Assembly: GCF_051020955.1 (NCBI RefSeq)
Contig: NC_135015.1
Location: forward strand, 9,869,616-9,933,615
Length of the DNA: 64,000 nucleotides
Source: Megalopta genalis
Lineage: Eukaryota > Arthropoda > Insecta > Hymenoptera > Halictidae
Direction of reading: 5' to 3'
Positions 14,291 to 26,712 of this stretch are shown here, in pieces (position 1 is the first letter of the stretch; the number at the start of each line of letters is the position of its first letter). The position numbers and the translations under genes were made by a program. The notes beneath the pieces were generated by a model, which saw nothing but the letters and a program-made list of their open reading frames with translations, ran no database searches and had not been told where the DNA came from.

Positions 14291-14753
14291 TAATTCGGTA
14301 TGTAAAGTGTAGAGATATGTTTAAAAATCTTTCGCACTTTATTTTCCATATAATTACTTCCCTACAAGTTGCCTCTCTTCGTCACATCTTTTTCAACCAT
14401 CCCCAAGGCTAACCCAATTTCTTATTGATACCAAACTTGTAACCCTTTGAAGGTGTACCTTTCACTTTGGCATAAGTTTAAATATCTATCGATCAAATTA
14501 ATCCTTGCAATAATGAGATCCATAGCTACGTGACTTCTTCGTAAAATTAGGAAACTGTTACTTACTGATGAGTTATATATCTGGAGATAATGGTCTTCAT
14601 TTAATCGTTGGTACGTGTCCCATTTTAGATCATAACTGTGCGTAGCATATTTAAATAAATAACCGATGACTGGATTACCTGGATCAAGTATTAACATGTT
14701 TAGTCTGTTGTACATTTATATAGCGCATACTGAATTTAATTAAAAACACCTAC

Positions 14754-16719
14754 AGAGCTGAACGTATTTAGAGATAAAGTAAATATTTTTCCAGCTGTTA
14801 GTTTCGGAGGGTAGTTGGATACAATGCTCAACAGAACTAGATCGTGAGCTTTTTTTGATGGTAAATTGTACCAGTTGATATCATAGACGGCTGGCCCAAT
14901 CTTGCTGCACTGATGAAACGTTATGGTTCATTGAAACAGTCAAGCGTTGCCACAGTGGTTACAGACATCACATCGAGCATGCAAAATACATCAATTGATA
15001 TTAATTTTAGGGGGACACTGTATCCTTTTCCAAGAATGTATACATTCTTTCCGAATTGTCTTTAAGTAATTGTAAGGCGAAGTAAATCTCAACTTCATTT
15101 AATTTTTTGACATTTTTGATGAATTTTTTAAAACAAGTTTTTTAAATTCACGACGCCAACATAAAGCCAGCATTAATTGCACTATGCAGTTGACGAAATT
15201 TTATAATGGACGAATGTCTCTCCATAGTGTCCTCCTAAAGGTTATGCAAGAAGTGGAAGTAAAACAATATAGCCTAACAAATACCTGTTCAGTCAAAAGT
15301 TCACCTATGTAACAACATATTGATATGTTAAATGTGAAGGAAATGAGTAACACGATATACGTGAATATCGCAACAATGTCATTGTTCTGCCATTCCTGAG
15401 GACATAGAACATCATGGATCAGACGGTGTTACATTTCTCAGCAAGTTTATTGAATCCTGCGGAAAGTTTCGGATGCCAAGGCGATTATATGTTAACTCGT
15501 GCATGTAGAACGTAACATCACGATGCACAATCTTATTTAGTTATAAGACCGAAATTTTTGTACTCTGCTAATCAACATGGGAACTTCCTGCAGGATTGAA
15601 CACAAACGAAATATTACCAGCAGACAATAGTATTCGACCACGCACAAAAGGAACGTGGACTCCACGATCTCCGTTAGGCATATCTCACGCAAAGCTTTTT
15701 CAACGTTTTTCGAAAATCTGAAACAAGCATGACAATCGGCATAAAATCTTGCGCACTGCCTATAAAGATTACGATGTAACAAAATAGTAATTGATTAACA
15801 TAAAATTTCAATGAAATTTGCTTTTACGTATCTTTATTCTTATAGTATAGGAAGAAATGTTATGATCTTATAATAGAATATTTAAAACAGCAATAAAGAG
15901 AGAGATTTACCTGAGAATCTCCACATGCTCGCGAACGATGACAGCTACCGGATTAAGTCGAGTATTTTCTTCGATATTTTCAACAAGGTTCTCCAACCTC
16001 GCGATCTGTATTTGCACCTGGCCGCAGATGTGAGTGACAAAGGTTGCGGCTAAACAGTATGAAGCAATAGTGATGCTGTATCTCACGAAGCCGGAGAAGC
16101 AGTGCATGGAGAAAATGATTTCGTACGTGGGATGGGCTTGGGTGTCGAAGAATGTATCGTAACCAGGATATATCAGCGGCTTCAAAGTTACGTTCCCTCT
16201 CATCTTCGGTTTCGAGAGGAACGGCATTATGGTGTGATAGGACATGCCACCACTGTAGAGGAAAATCGCGCACAAGGTAATCAGCTGCCGGCTGATAGAC
16301 GATTGCCTGAGCATGATCTGGCGATAACGTTCATCGACCACCGTTTGCCAATCTCGTTCCACGTGGTTGATACAATTTTTGAAAACATTCCCTTTCAAGA
16401 TCAGGTAAAGATACTTGATCGTGGAGGTCACGCAAAATCCGAGCGGACCGATCAGCTTCACCTTAACGTACATGTTCTTCTCCACGAAAATTAGGTAGTG
16501 TCCCGGCGGTATCATCGAGAACAGCAAGTCGGAGAAGCACATTGTCAGCATGACGATCGACACCAGTTTCTCCAGCCTGCTGATTCGGTTGTAGACGAAC
16601 GACCAAATGCCGATCGGTCGCATCACCCATCGGCACATTTCCAGAGTATAGTTCACATCGTTCTTGTAATTGGAATTGTTGAAGTGGTCGTCAGCTCTGT
16701 CAGCTGATCGATCACGCAT
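14754..16719 (-). CDS. Odorant receptor A (7tm_6 family), last exon unresolved
   Basis: Candidate odour-tuning receptor subunit, presumed to act in the dendrite membrane of olfactory neurons with Orco. Exons in transcription order: 16719-15911, 15717-15618, 15395-15285, 14909-14754, all with GT-AG ends and phases 2, 0, 0. They encode 392 residues. Exon 1 holds the cytoplasmic N-terminus and TM1-TM4, including YSGGMSYHTIMPF in TM3 and the sequon NVT at 176-178. Exon 2 holds TM5, exon 3 TM6 (NISICCYIGELLTEQ), and exon 4 the start of TM7, ending AGKIFTLSLNTFSS. The usual final exon of about 17 codons (compare VVKTSVIYLNLLRT in gene B) is not intact. A similar stretch near 14,250-14,285 is out of frame and lacks an AG acceptor. 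The gene may therefore be C-terminally altered or dead. It is a near-duplicate of gene D. Confidence 0.78.
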
Positions 16720-16792
16720 GATGATGAAACCTCTGGTGCACTTTGTCGACTGAATGAGACACGACAGTCAGCTACCAAATGATATTCTCAAG

Positions 16793-16803
16793 ACGCAAGC
16801 GCG
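16793..16803. promoter_or_regulatory. Conserved CGCAAGCG element upstream of gene A
   Basis: ACGCAAGCGCG lies 75 bp upstream of the ATG of gene A. Genes B and D carry the same string at 71 and 74 bp, and gene C has it inverted at 79 bp. Conservation in otherwise diverged flanks suggests a regulatory or core promoter role; this is inferred. Confidence 0.45.
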
Positions 16804-17583
16804 TCCTTCCGACGCGCTTTTTGCTAGACTCGATTGCCAATGGGAAACTCTGCATCAGGATTTCAATTTTAAACGTTTCACGAGGGGACGCGGCGATCGA
16901 TGAACGGATAGAATTTTTTGTACATTTCTTATTTATTGAGTAGTTTAGGTTCGAGGGGAATGCCGTTCTCTCTGGTAAAAGTGATATTTAGATTTTCCAG
17001 TGTATTTTTTGCAGAACTTTACCATTCGACTATAGACTAGGATAGCAAACGGTTTAACCTCGGACAGTAATATAGGAAGTAAGTTAAATTGACGGATTAC
17101 GAAGATACAGCTTCCTGACTTTATCTGTTTAGTGTTTAATTTAATACATTACACTAAAATTTAATACATTCTTTAAGATAAATTCTACGCTTTATATTCT
17201 CTTTGATGTAAATTCTATATTTGTATTTGTAGTAATTTTCGAGGCATAAAATTCATCCGCTGAGTTCGTGAAATAGTTTAAATTGTTTAAATTAATTTTA
17301 AGCATTTAGTGTCCTACGCAGATTAGAGGAGAACGCCCATTAACTCCACCCAAGTGTGGCCAAGTCTCTCAAGTATTGGATTTTAAAACATTTGTTGCAC
17401 AACATTTGCATCTTTTATGTGGATGGAAGGATAAGAACATGAGTATTCCAATTTGCATTGTGTTAACGGCTTATAAAAATTGAAATAAATATTACATTTA
17501 TTGACTCTATAGTATGAACTGTTAATATACAAAGCAATTTATTACTATAGAAGAATTATGGAACTTGAACAAAGAAAGTACTG
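16804..17583. repeat. 5' flank of gene A, duplicated upstream of gene D
   Basis: About 780 bp that align base by base, with scattered changes, to the 5' flank of gene D (29,991-30,755). Shared blocks include AATGGGAAACT, CGTTTCACGAGGGGA and GGATTTTAAAACATTTGTTG. Similarity stops at about 17,583, where the GC-rich palindromic block begins. The region probably contains the gene A promoter; no clear TATA box was picked out. Confidence 0.75.
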
Positions 17584-17619
17584 AATATCAAGTGACGCCC
17601 ACTTTCTGATGAGATTGGT

Positions 17620-18800
17620 ACCGTGATAGAGCTTCTAAAGCTGAATCCAACGATACCCGGTTCTAGGGGCAGATGGCAACCAGTGTTTCCATATGCCGGC
17701 AACATAGGGGAACTCCACGCATCCGCACTAAAAAGCGAACACCGAAGTGGTGGGAATGCGCCGTGTAGCAAAAAGCTGACCTATGCGTCGTTACGTCACG
17801 ATATCGTGTCGTTTCGTTGCAGACGTATGATAATTGGGGTAGTCAACAATCCCCTCTATTACTCCACTTCAGTTTGTCGACTGTTCTGGGGGTAATACGG
17901 ACATTAGGAACGCCCCTATGATGCCGGCGAATAGAAAAATTGGTGTCAACCAGCGTTGCCACGGGAACTCTTCCCAACACTTCCTAACACATGTGCCCCT
18001 CCGTCGTTTCTCCCACTTTTCCCGCCAGGATTGCAACGGGTGCCCGTACAGAACCGATTCTCCACGTAAAGCAGGGCTCCGAATTATGTGCTCGCAATAC
18101 GCCGATCACGAGGGCTACGCCTCCTGACTTCCGTTGCGCGTTTCGCTCACGCGTAGGATTTCCCACGTAGCCCTCGCGATTGGCGTGTTGCGTGCAAATA
18201 ATTCCGAGTCCCGACGTAAAGTAATGCGCTTAGGAAGTCGCGTCGCGTAGTAGAAAAATATTACGTCCACCCAGTAGTCTTGACAGGAAGAAAGGGGAAG
18301 CGAAGGACCATGAAGGCGCGACTGGCAAAGAGGGGTTCGGCAAGGGGTTCAGAAATGGTAACGCTGATGCCAACCACCGTTATCGCGCATTCCCACAAAT
18401 GTCACATGATTCTGTCTGTGACATTACGGACGAGCAATTCAGCAGAATAGGGGTAGTGGGCAGCGTAGTCGACTGACACGCGTGACCAGCGCTCGCAGGA
18501 AAATGAGTCAGATTTGACTGATACGTGACGCATGCTCCGGGAGTCCTGAACTGCGGAGTCCTGGCACATCTACCGGATGTACATTATAATTCTAAACTAC
18601 GAACGCTGAGACTCTACTTCGTGTTGCGTTACTTCGCAGTACGGGACTCCGGGCGCACGCGTCACCTATCCCCACTCCTTCGAAGTCAGATCTGACTTAT
18701 CTTCCCGTGAACGCTGGCCGTGACCAATCACAAACGGAAGAGCATCCCTGGTAACGCTACTGTTTAATTGCTCATCCGTGACGTCACGAATGAAACACGT
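17620..18800. mobile_element. GC-rich block of three imperfect palindromes (fold-back element candidate)
   Basis: Three long inverted-repeat units lie in a row. Unit 1 is about 17,670-17,960, with GCCGGCAACATAGGGG against its complement at 17,911-17,928 and a perfect CACGATATCGTG near the centre. Unit 2 is about 17,940-18,385, with CTCCGAATTATGTGCTCGCA at 18,069 against its complement near 18,210. Unit 3 is about 18,385-18,765, with AGTCAGATTTGACT against AGTCAGATCTGACTT and a matching AATTGCTC..CCGT pair. The words CAACCAGCGTTGCC or GGTAACGCTGATGCC recur at unit ends. No transposase frame is visible. It resembles a non-autonomous fold-back DNA element or a hairpin-forming satellite. Confidence 0.6.
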
Positions 18801-19469
18801 AGAAAGCACCATCGACATCGGTGGTGCTAATACGAATCCGACCGATTGAAGTCGTGATGAGACATAATTTGTTCATCTAATAGGTTCATATTAGTTCCTA
18901 AATTCAGGTGAAGGAGATTTTTTGGAATACTCACGACAGCGAAGCTGTACAGCGTTAGTTTAATGATACTTCTAGCAATAAGTTCGCGAGCTAATAGCTG
19001 TCATGCTGATACAGCTCGTTTGTATAGTCGTTGATAATATAAAATAGTAGCACATACATGTGTACACGTATATCGAAATACACGTGTACACGTGTACTGG
19101 AATACAGCTCACACTCAGATTTTCGATGCACCAGAACAGTAACGCATAAGTTATAACGATTTGATATGCTCACCTTAGCATGATTTCGCACCCACGAATT
19201 CCACGGCCCAGAAAATATAAATAGATACTGATAATATTTTATTCAACAAACTGTTTCTGTTTGAATCATTTTTGTACTACCGTTCTTATTGAACAATATA
19301 ACTTGGAAGTGTTTCTTAGCATGGAGTCAGAACCCAATATGATGTAAACGTTTTTTATCGCAACAGATGTTTTCCCGTTTCGTAAATCTAGATCACAGAA
19401 GATCTATAAAACTTCTCACATGCTTGAAATATTTCTTGGTAATAATGATAAGAAGAATTAGACGTTCAG
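18801..19469. other. AT-rich spacer between gene B and the palindromic block
   Basis: Spacer downstream of gene B. It includes a local hairpin-forming stretch at 19,066-19,110 built of TACACGTGTA words. No coding sequence is recognised. Confidence 0.5.
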
Positions 19470-21848
19470 TTACGATGTGGCAAATGTCCGAAGCAGATTC
19501 AAGTAAATTACTGATGTCTTCACAACCTGAAAAATATTAATCATAAAAAATCTTTCTTCAACAAAACTTCAAATAATAATTTCGTCGAAATCACCTACAG
19601 TGCCGAACGTGTTTAGGGACAGATTTATAATTTTCCCAGCCGAGAGTTTAGGCGGATAGAGAGCTATAGCACTGAGTAGGATTAGGTTGTAAGAGTTCTT
19701 CGATGATAAATTATACCAACGAATCTCGTAGGCAGCTGGACCCATTTGGCTGCACTAGTGTAACGTTTCGATAAAGAAAAGGATTATGAAAACCAAGAAA
19801 ATATTATTTTATCCTCCATTGATATCGATACTATTATAAATATGATCATCATTTCATGTTAAACCGGACACACTGTAGATTACGCAAATGTTGTTCGTTA
19901 TTTCATGCGCGTAGTTCGTCTATAAATCTTCATGTGAACAAATTCTGCTCGAAATATTCTGTTTATTTGCGTTTGCCGTGTTACTTTCAGATCACGATCA
20001 GCATTGCACTTCGTTTGCAACACACGCGTCTACTACAGTGCTACACTCAATGACATTTGTTGATAAATACCTGTTCGGATAGAACTTCACCTATGTAACA
20101 AAATATGAATATAATGAAGGTGAAGGAGATCAACAACATAATGTACGTCAGTATTGCAATCGCGTCGCTGTTCGCCCATTCCTAAAAACAGGATAAATCA
20201 GTAAAGGTTAACTGCATAAATTGATACACTGCCCGATAATCATTTACCATCAGACAATAATACTCGAGCAGACACATTATCAACGTCGATTCCACGATCT
20301 CTGTCAAGCAAACCTCGCGTAAAGCTTCTTCGACGTCTTTAGAGAACCTAGAAAAATTATACATTTATCATTGTAAACGGTAAACATTAGCAATGTAGAA
20401 CATCTGATTTCGAAAGATCGACAAAGCTAGAGGAATTTGTTTCTATCACAATCTCGTGTGCTGAATTTTATTAGGGTTTGCATGATCTAAAAGGATTGAA
20501 TCAGTAATTACTGTTCTAAATTATAATATTTTCGTCTCAGGTTCGTTAAATCACTTGCGTTGGTTTTATGAGCTTTTTAGTTGTTTCGTGTTAACGGTAG
20601 GATATATAGAAAGATAGCCACAGTGCTGAAATCATAAGAAAATAACACTTTATTGTTTGTCTTTTTCTGAAAAAATGTGTCTGCTACAAGTGTTTCATAT
20701 TTAACAACCAATACCATATACGGTGCACTTTACTATTTTGTAAAAGTACTTCAATATACACAATCGAGTATGATGTTAGAAATATAAAATCGTTGTAAAC
20801 CGAAGCGTAAATATGTGACTGAAGTCCTATAAAAGCCTCTAATTCGTTGCGATTATTTTTTAAGAATGACAAGCGAAAAACAAAGTCCTCAGCAGATAGA
20901 TAAATTTGTATAGAGAAAAACATTGAATTAAAACGTAGTAGAACGTTATGAGTTATTTCAGAAAATGAGTACGAATGAAGTTAAATGTGTATACAAATTT
21001 GATTACGGTTCATTGTTACGTTTGGGAACGATCTGAACACATTACCTCAATACCTCGGCATGGTCTCGAACGATGACAGCAATACGCTCCCGAAAAGTAT
21101 TTTTCTCCCGATATTCGTCAATCAATTTGTCCATTCGAGCTATTTGGATCTGAATCTGTCCGCACATATGCGTGACAAATGTGGCGGCCAGACTGTATGC
21201 GCCGGTCGTGATGGTCTGCATGACCATCGCGGTGAAACAATGGGTTAAGAACACGAGCTCGTAGGTCGGACTGGACTGAATGTCGAGAAAGTTGAAGCAA
21301 GGATAAGTGACCGGCCTTAGAGTGACATTCGTGTTGGCTCTCTCCTTCGATAAGAATTGCATCACGGTGTGATAGGACATACCTCCCGAATAGAGGAAAG
21401 CCACGCACACGGTGATCAGATACCTGCTGATGGACGCTTGCTTTAACATGATGGCTCGATGATCCGGGTCCCGCACCATTCTCCAATCCTGTTCCACGTG
21501 CTTGATGCACCTGCAGAGGATGTTGCCTCTCACGCTGAGAAGAAAGTATTTGATCGTGGAGAACACGCAGAAACTAATCGGGCCGAGCAGCTTCACTATG
21601 TTCTGCAAGTCCTCTTCCAAGAAGAACATAGTGTAGACCGACGGCAGCATGATGAACAGCAGGCTGGAGAAACAAATTAATTGCAGCGGGATGGAAGCAA
21701 CCCTTTCTAGCTTGCTAACGCGATGGTACATGTAAGTCCACACGCCCAGCGGTTTCAACAGCCACCGACACATCCCTAATGTGTAATTTACATCGTTTTC
21801 ATAGTCGTTGTCGAAACTCTTCACTTCATTGCTCGATCGTGCACGCAT
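19470..21848 (-). CDS. Odorant receptor B (7tm_6 family), complete
   Basis: Complete five-exon OR of 408 residues, presumed odour-tuning channel subunit. Exons: 21848-21046, 20347-20248, 20181-20071, 19754-19599, 19526-19470, with GT-AG ends and phases 2, 0, 0, 0. Exon 1 carries the N-terminus and TM1-TM4, with NDVNYTLGMCRW near residue 20, YSGGMSYHTVM in TM3 and the sequon NVT in extracellular loop 2. Exon 2 is TM5 (CLTEIVESTLIMCLLEYY), exon 3 TM6 (FCYIGEVLSEQ), and exons 4-5 TM7 (SAGKIINLSLNTFGT, then VVKTSVIYLNLLRTFATS and stop). I chose the ATG at 21,848 because it aligns with the starts of A and D. In-frame ATGs at 21,857 and 21,911 would add 3 or 21 residues. It is the best-preserved model of subcluster 1 and shows what the last exon of A and D should look like. 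Confidence 0.9.
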
Positions 21849-21918
21849 GGTGACCATCCAGGTGCGCGTTCTCGACTGAACAGGACACCGCAGGAAACCG
21901 CCGCACAACATTGTCAGA

Positions 21919-21929
21919 ACGCAAGCGCG
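21919..21929. promoter_or_regulatory. Conserved CGCAAGCG element upstream of gene B
   Basis: ACGCAAGCGCG lies 71 bp before the chosen ATG, the same string and nearly the same spacing as in genes A and D. The constant spacing also supports the chosen start. Confidence 0.45.
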
Positions 21930-22994
21930 AATATGACAACATTCAACGGTTTCCTATGAGCATACGTGACTATAATCGTGCAGAGGGAAACTATCGATTT
22001 TTTTTTAGTCATTGTTTGCCCGTGTTCCGAACTGAACCGCAAAAGGGGGACATCAGTTCTTCGCTGCGGTGTTTTTTTCACTCGCGGACCTTCTGCCTGT
22101 CATATGCAATCGAAGAAGAACCGGGGACAGAAGCACATAAGTGGTAGGTTGGTAGTTACGGTTTATCAAACACAGTTGTCAATATTGTGCCTGGAAAAGG
22201 AACCGAGACATCAGAGTACTTCTATCAGGTACTTAGCTGGTAAACTGTTCCACATTCTTGTTTATTCGATATTTTCATTTGTTAGTACAATATTTCGTAA
22301 AATTAATACAATGTCGTTTTGAAACGGTTGACACATTTTTCTACATTATCGTTAACACGTTCAGTATGTATCATGCACGTTAATAAATACATACAGTTCT
22401 GTATGTGTGAGTATCAATGCCATACGTACAATGCTGTGCAATAATATTGGACCATCTACTTTACAAGGCGGTTATATAATTTTTAATGCCTTTTTTGTAA
22501 TATAGTATCATTTTTATTTTGACGATTTCCTTATAAACAGCTTTCAACATTAATTCTCTATGATATTTAATTTGGAATTTTGAATACGTTCCAGGTAACA
22601 CTGACCTATTTTTTAGTTCTTTACCTGTGTAGATGTTAATTCTGGTAAACAATTACAATATACAGAATGACAAAGAATGCGTATCACATTTGTGTTACTT
22701 TCAGAGATCTTGTGTACAAACAAAATCATCTAAAAACGTTTGTATTAGGTTGTAATATATACACATATGTTCGTCTAACAGAAACGTTTTTAAATATCGG
22801 CATGAATCTTCATGTATTAGATTTAATGCAAAATTATATTAAATGTAACATTGAATATTTAGTCTTTTCTTATTCGTTCGCATATGATGTTTTTTAAATA
22901 TTGTATTTAACAAAGTATTTCATTAATACGTGCACTAAATAATATTCTACATTTTATCGTAAGGAGTTTGTAAATTCAAACAGGAATGAAAATA
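21930..22994. other. Spacer between genes C and B
   Basis: AT-rich intergenic DNA, expected to hold the promoter of B and the 3' untranslated region of C. The first 250 bases next to B are GC-richer. No further gene, repeat or RNA is recognised. Confidence 0.5.
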
Positions 22995-25900
22995 TTACAC
23001 TGCTTGTCGCAGAAGATTGAAATACGCGAAGGAAGATTTCATTATCTAAAATGACACGAAGTTCTTATAAAGTGACTGCGGGTGTGACATGGCCTTATGG
23101 TATTGTTCCAGTTGTTAAAACGATAAAGCATACTTACTTGACCGAATGTGTAAATGGACATGTGGAACATCTTGTTAGCGGTGATTTTGATCATCACGCT
23201 TGATCTCGCTATGATCAGTCGCAAGTCAAGAATGCGTTTATAAGGTAAGTAATACCATTCTGTCATGTATGCCACTTCACCGACTTTCTTGCACTGTTGA
23301 GAATGCACTCGGTGAATCTCGACCGCAGACATAATTGATTGCATCTACTTGTTGTTGTCTCCGTTACCTGTTCTGTCAGTACGTGACCGATATAACAGAG
23401 TAAAAATACGTTGAAGGTTATAGAAAACAGTATCATAAAATAGCTGGTCAGGCTTTGGTAATCGCGATCGTCCCATTCCTAGAAGAACAATACTTTCGAG
23501 TCTCCAAATTTTTCTGAATCAATCAATAACAAGTAAAAGTATTTTGCACTATAGAGAATCTATTACTATCTAGACAAACGAAAGAGAGTTAGTATAGTAC
23601 TCCATTCCACTGTTCAAATCAATTTATATTATTGCACAACATTGATACTAGCTTATAATACTACACATGCTCTTATGTCGATACGGATCTACGTATTAAA
23701 TGCATTTTAACACCAGTATACTTACGAAATAGTTTTCTCAAAAATTCATTTTCTGAATATTCATTTCAGAAGATCGATAATTTATTGTTAATCTTTACTG
23801 TTCAACAAAATTATTTATTTATTTTTCGTTACATGTAAGTTGTAATTTTGAAGAAAAACGAAATGTCTAAAGAATAGTCGGTAATTTTTGGGACTCGAAA
23901 TAATAAATAGTATAACCTAACAGCCATTTGAAGTTGCGATGTGTACAATAATGCAATAATGCAGATTTAAATAAAATATTTTAAAAATCATTTTCATACG
24001 TTACAATTATGTTAATAAAATATTTTGGTCCTGGAAAATGTAAAGTATTATTATGCAATAATCTTATAACCGTTCTGCTATAGCGGAACATAATTGCGAG
24101 CATATTTCACGGAAACTCCACGTGACGGCCAGTGAGTTCAATGCATGGCGAGACACTAACGCCTTAGACCTCATAGAACGGTGTCTACTGATATTATAAA
24201 ATGTACGAATACCTTATCACCGTTTTTATAGGTGTATTTTTTACGTTAATAGTGAATTTTTTGACACATAGAACTCTTGAAAAAAAATTGTTTCATTACT
24301 TAATTATAATAAAATGTAGACGTATTATTGCTGATATAATATAGCGAACTGATCTGCAGATTTTAATGCCTTTATATCAAATTTGTATATAATACATTAA
24401 AAAGAACGCTGAAATTGAATATTGCTTTAATTCAGTCTTTTTGAATTATCTATCTAGATTATTTTATATCGCATAAAGATCTGCAGTTTTCTAATAATAT
24501 AGGCTTCTGTAAATTGTGCGTGTTAATTATACTACGACTGGATATTCACAGATCTTGGCAATAATTTATAAAAATCAAAGCAATATAGATTACCTTCTAT
24601 ATCGCAGGATTTAATATGACAATGACTTATAAATACTATGAAATATTATTTTAATTTTAATATTATTGTTCGAGGGAAAGTAGAATAAATAACGATTAAA
24701 TGCAAATTTTCTTATTTTATAGAACGGTGCGAATATATCCCTTTAAAAACTAAATGATGAACACATTAATGAACATTACGTATAAAAGATGGTATGTATC
24801 CTGCATTTTACACGAGCATGGCATTGTGACGTACCGTAAGAATGTAATAGCCGAGCATGCATGTGCACAGAATAGTGTTAAACATTTCCGTGAAACATAT
24901 TTGATTCATCACCTCCTCGATTTGAGATATTAAACTGCAATTATCATATTTCTTTTTAATTATAAGCGTCCTCTCTTTACGTTAGCTCTGAAGTAGTATG
25001 CTCGCCGCCATTAATAAACGCAAAATGAATGTACTAATCACAGTAGTTTTACATTTTTCTAAAATATAAAACCATTATCAACAAAATGGGAATATGTGAC
25101 TGGGTTAAGAAACTTAGTAGATTGATAATAAGATCAAAGAAGTTAAAAAAAGTGAATTGATCAAATAGATCCACAAAAAGCAGCAGGGTTGACATAAAAT
25201 TCGCAATTTTTGATGCACAATAGAGGATTCGATTTACTAAATCGGTTTTTCTCAGGGGAAAACTTTGAAAATCAGCGCGAAATGAATGGCAACGAACATC
25301 TCATAATGATCACAATAGTAAATGAAATATTACCTGAGAATCCTCAGATGACTTTCTACAACAACTCCTGTCTCGTTAGGTAAGATCTTGGCGTCACGAT
25401 CTCGCGATCCGTTCACCATTTCGGTGATCCGAGACATCAGAATGTTCAATTGGCCGCAAGCATGAGCCGCGAGGGCAGCTGCGAGGCTGAACGCGCCGAC
25501 TGCGCTGGAGTTGACTATAAACGCGGAAAGAAACTGCGAGACGAGAACGATTTCGTTGGCAGGGCTTAGATCGGTGTTGAGCAGGTTCTTGTAGAACTCT
25601 AAAGGCAGCACGTGCACGATTCTGGTCTCATTTCCGATTTCCACGGGCCGCGTGGACAGCCCAGTGACGAAGCAATAAGAGAAAACGCCGCCCTGCATGA
25701 AAGCCGCGCAAAAGACCGACACGTAACGACCGAACTTGGCGTACCTCAACATCACCAGCCGATGCTGCACTTTGGACACGATCTGCCAGTCGACCTTCAG
25801 GTGCTCCGCGCAAAGACGTATCTCATTGCCACGCATCAGGAGCGTGGTGTATTTGACGCCGCCCATAAATAAATGCAACAGTGGCCCGGTCGCTCTCAGC

Positions 25901-26139
25901 TTCTTGCGGAGGTCCTCGTCCTCGAAGAAGATGTGCAGGATGCAAGGGACCACGGTGAACAGTATAGAGCAGTAGCAGCAGACGATCAACACTATTGAGA
26001 GGACACGTTCCAATCTAGACGCGGAGGAGGATGTCGGCCAGGCGCCTATAGGCTTCAAATACCATCGATTCACCTGCAGACTGTAATCGCTCGAGCCGTC
26101 AAGTTCCACCTCTGTGATCGTCGTCGATTTGCTGACCAT
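22995..26139 (-). CDS. Odorant receptor C (7tm_6 family), complete, most divergent
   Basis: Complete five-exon OR of 407 residues. Exons: 26139-25334, 24934-24835, 23478-23368, 23293-23138, 23045-22995, with GT-AG ends and phases 2, 0, 0, 0. Exon 1 encodes 268 residues with the N-terminus and TM1-TM4. Its TM1 is Cys-rich (VLIVCCYCSILF), and extracellular loop 2 carries the sequon NET. Exon 2 reads LISQIEEVMNQICFTEMFNT (TM5), exon 3 ends CYIGHVLTEQ (TM6), exon 4 is KKVGEVAYMTEWYYLPYKR to ITANKMFHMSIYTFGQ, and exon 5 is IMKSSFAYFNLLRQAV and stop (TM7). The 1,356-bp intron between exons 2 and 3 is the longest in the array and is AT-rich without features. C differs most from its neighbours and probably belongs to another OR lineage. 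The relic beside D resembles C. Confidence 0.9.
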
Positions 26140-26217
26140 GGTGGTCGCTCATCGAAGCCCAGCAAGCTACTGAATCGTCCGTTTCGAACCAGACGAGTCA
26201 ATGAACCGAATTACCCT

Positions 26218-26229
26218 ACGCTTGCGCAC
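26218..26229. promoter_or_regulatory. Inverted CGCAAGCG element upstream of gene C
   Basis: TACGCTTGCGCA lies 79 bp before the ATG. It is the reverse complement of the element found 71-75 bp before the ATGs of A, B and D. Confidence 0.4.
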
Positions 26230-26712
26230 TTTTTCACAAACCCTTGTTTCTATTCGCTGATCGATCTCCATAGCCATTGCAACTTGTTGCAGTGGTCGAC
26301 ACGAATATATTTGATTGATGCGGCGTTGTGTGTTTTATTAACTAATAGCTATATGTATAGTGCATTCTCCGGGGTTGGCGATTCTTAGGAGAAATGATTT
26401 TGCAATGTGAACGTGGCATAGATGGTGATGAGACGTGTGGTAGAGTCTGATGAGATTGACAGATAAGTGTGCTTTGAGACATGTTAAAGTCATGCTTCGG
26501 CTCTCATTGCAACTAACTGTACCTTCTCGATCGAAATGAAATTAAGTATTGATAGTTTAGAAATGCATTCGGAATGTATTCCTTCGTATTTTTCGAAAGA
26601 TAACAATATTATGGTTGGATATTGAATGAATTAAACGACAATGCAATTGAATATGTACAAAGTTATGGGTACAAGAATTATTTGTATTCATGCACACGAC
26701 AAGCACACTTAT
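26230..26712. other. Spacer between gene C and the relic beside gene D
   Basis: Upstream flank of gene C, moderately AT-rich. No gene is recognised. Confidence 0.5.

Noticed and set aside
14422..14715. 97-codon minus-strand open frame between the last exon of gene A and its relic
   Set aside because: The homologous region downstream of gene D is broken by stops, and the reading does not resemble any receptor exon. It is the intron or 3' flank.
16102..16707. Plus-strand open frames opposite exon 1 of gene A, and the same opposite exons 1-2 of B, D and E-L
   Set aside because: Shadows of strongly constrained minus-strand exons. They recur only because the exons are homologous, and they show no own motifs.
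17623..18166. Open frames within the palindromic block, as possible transposase remnants
   Set aside because: They are short, mutually overlapping on both strands and without DDE-like or other transposase motifs.
19066..19110. TACACGTGTA-rich hairpin as a regulatory element
   Set aside because: Low-complexity alternation of GT/AC words explains the self-complementarity. It is not conserved near other genes.
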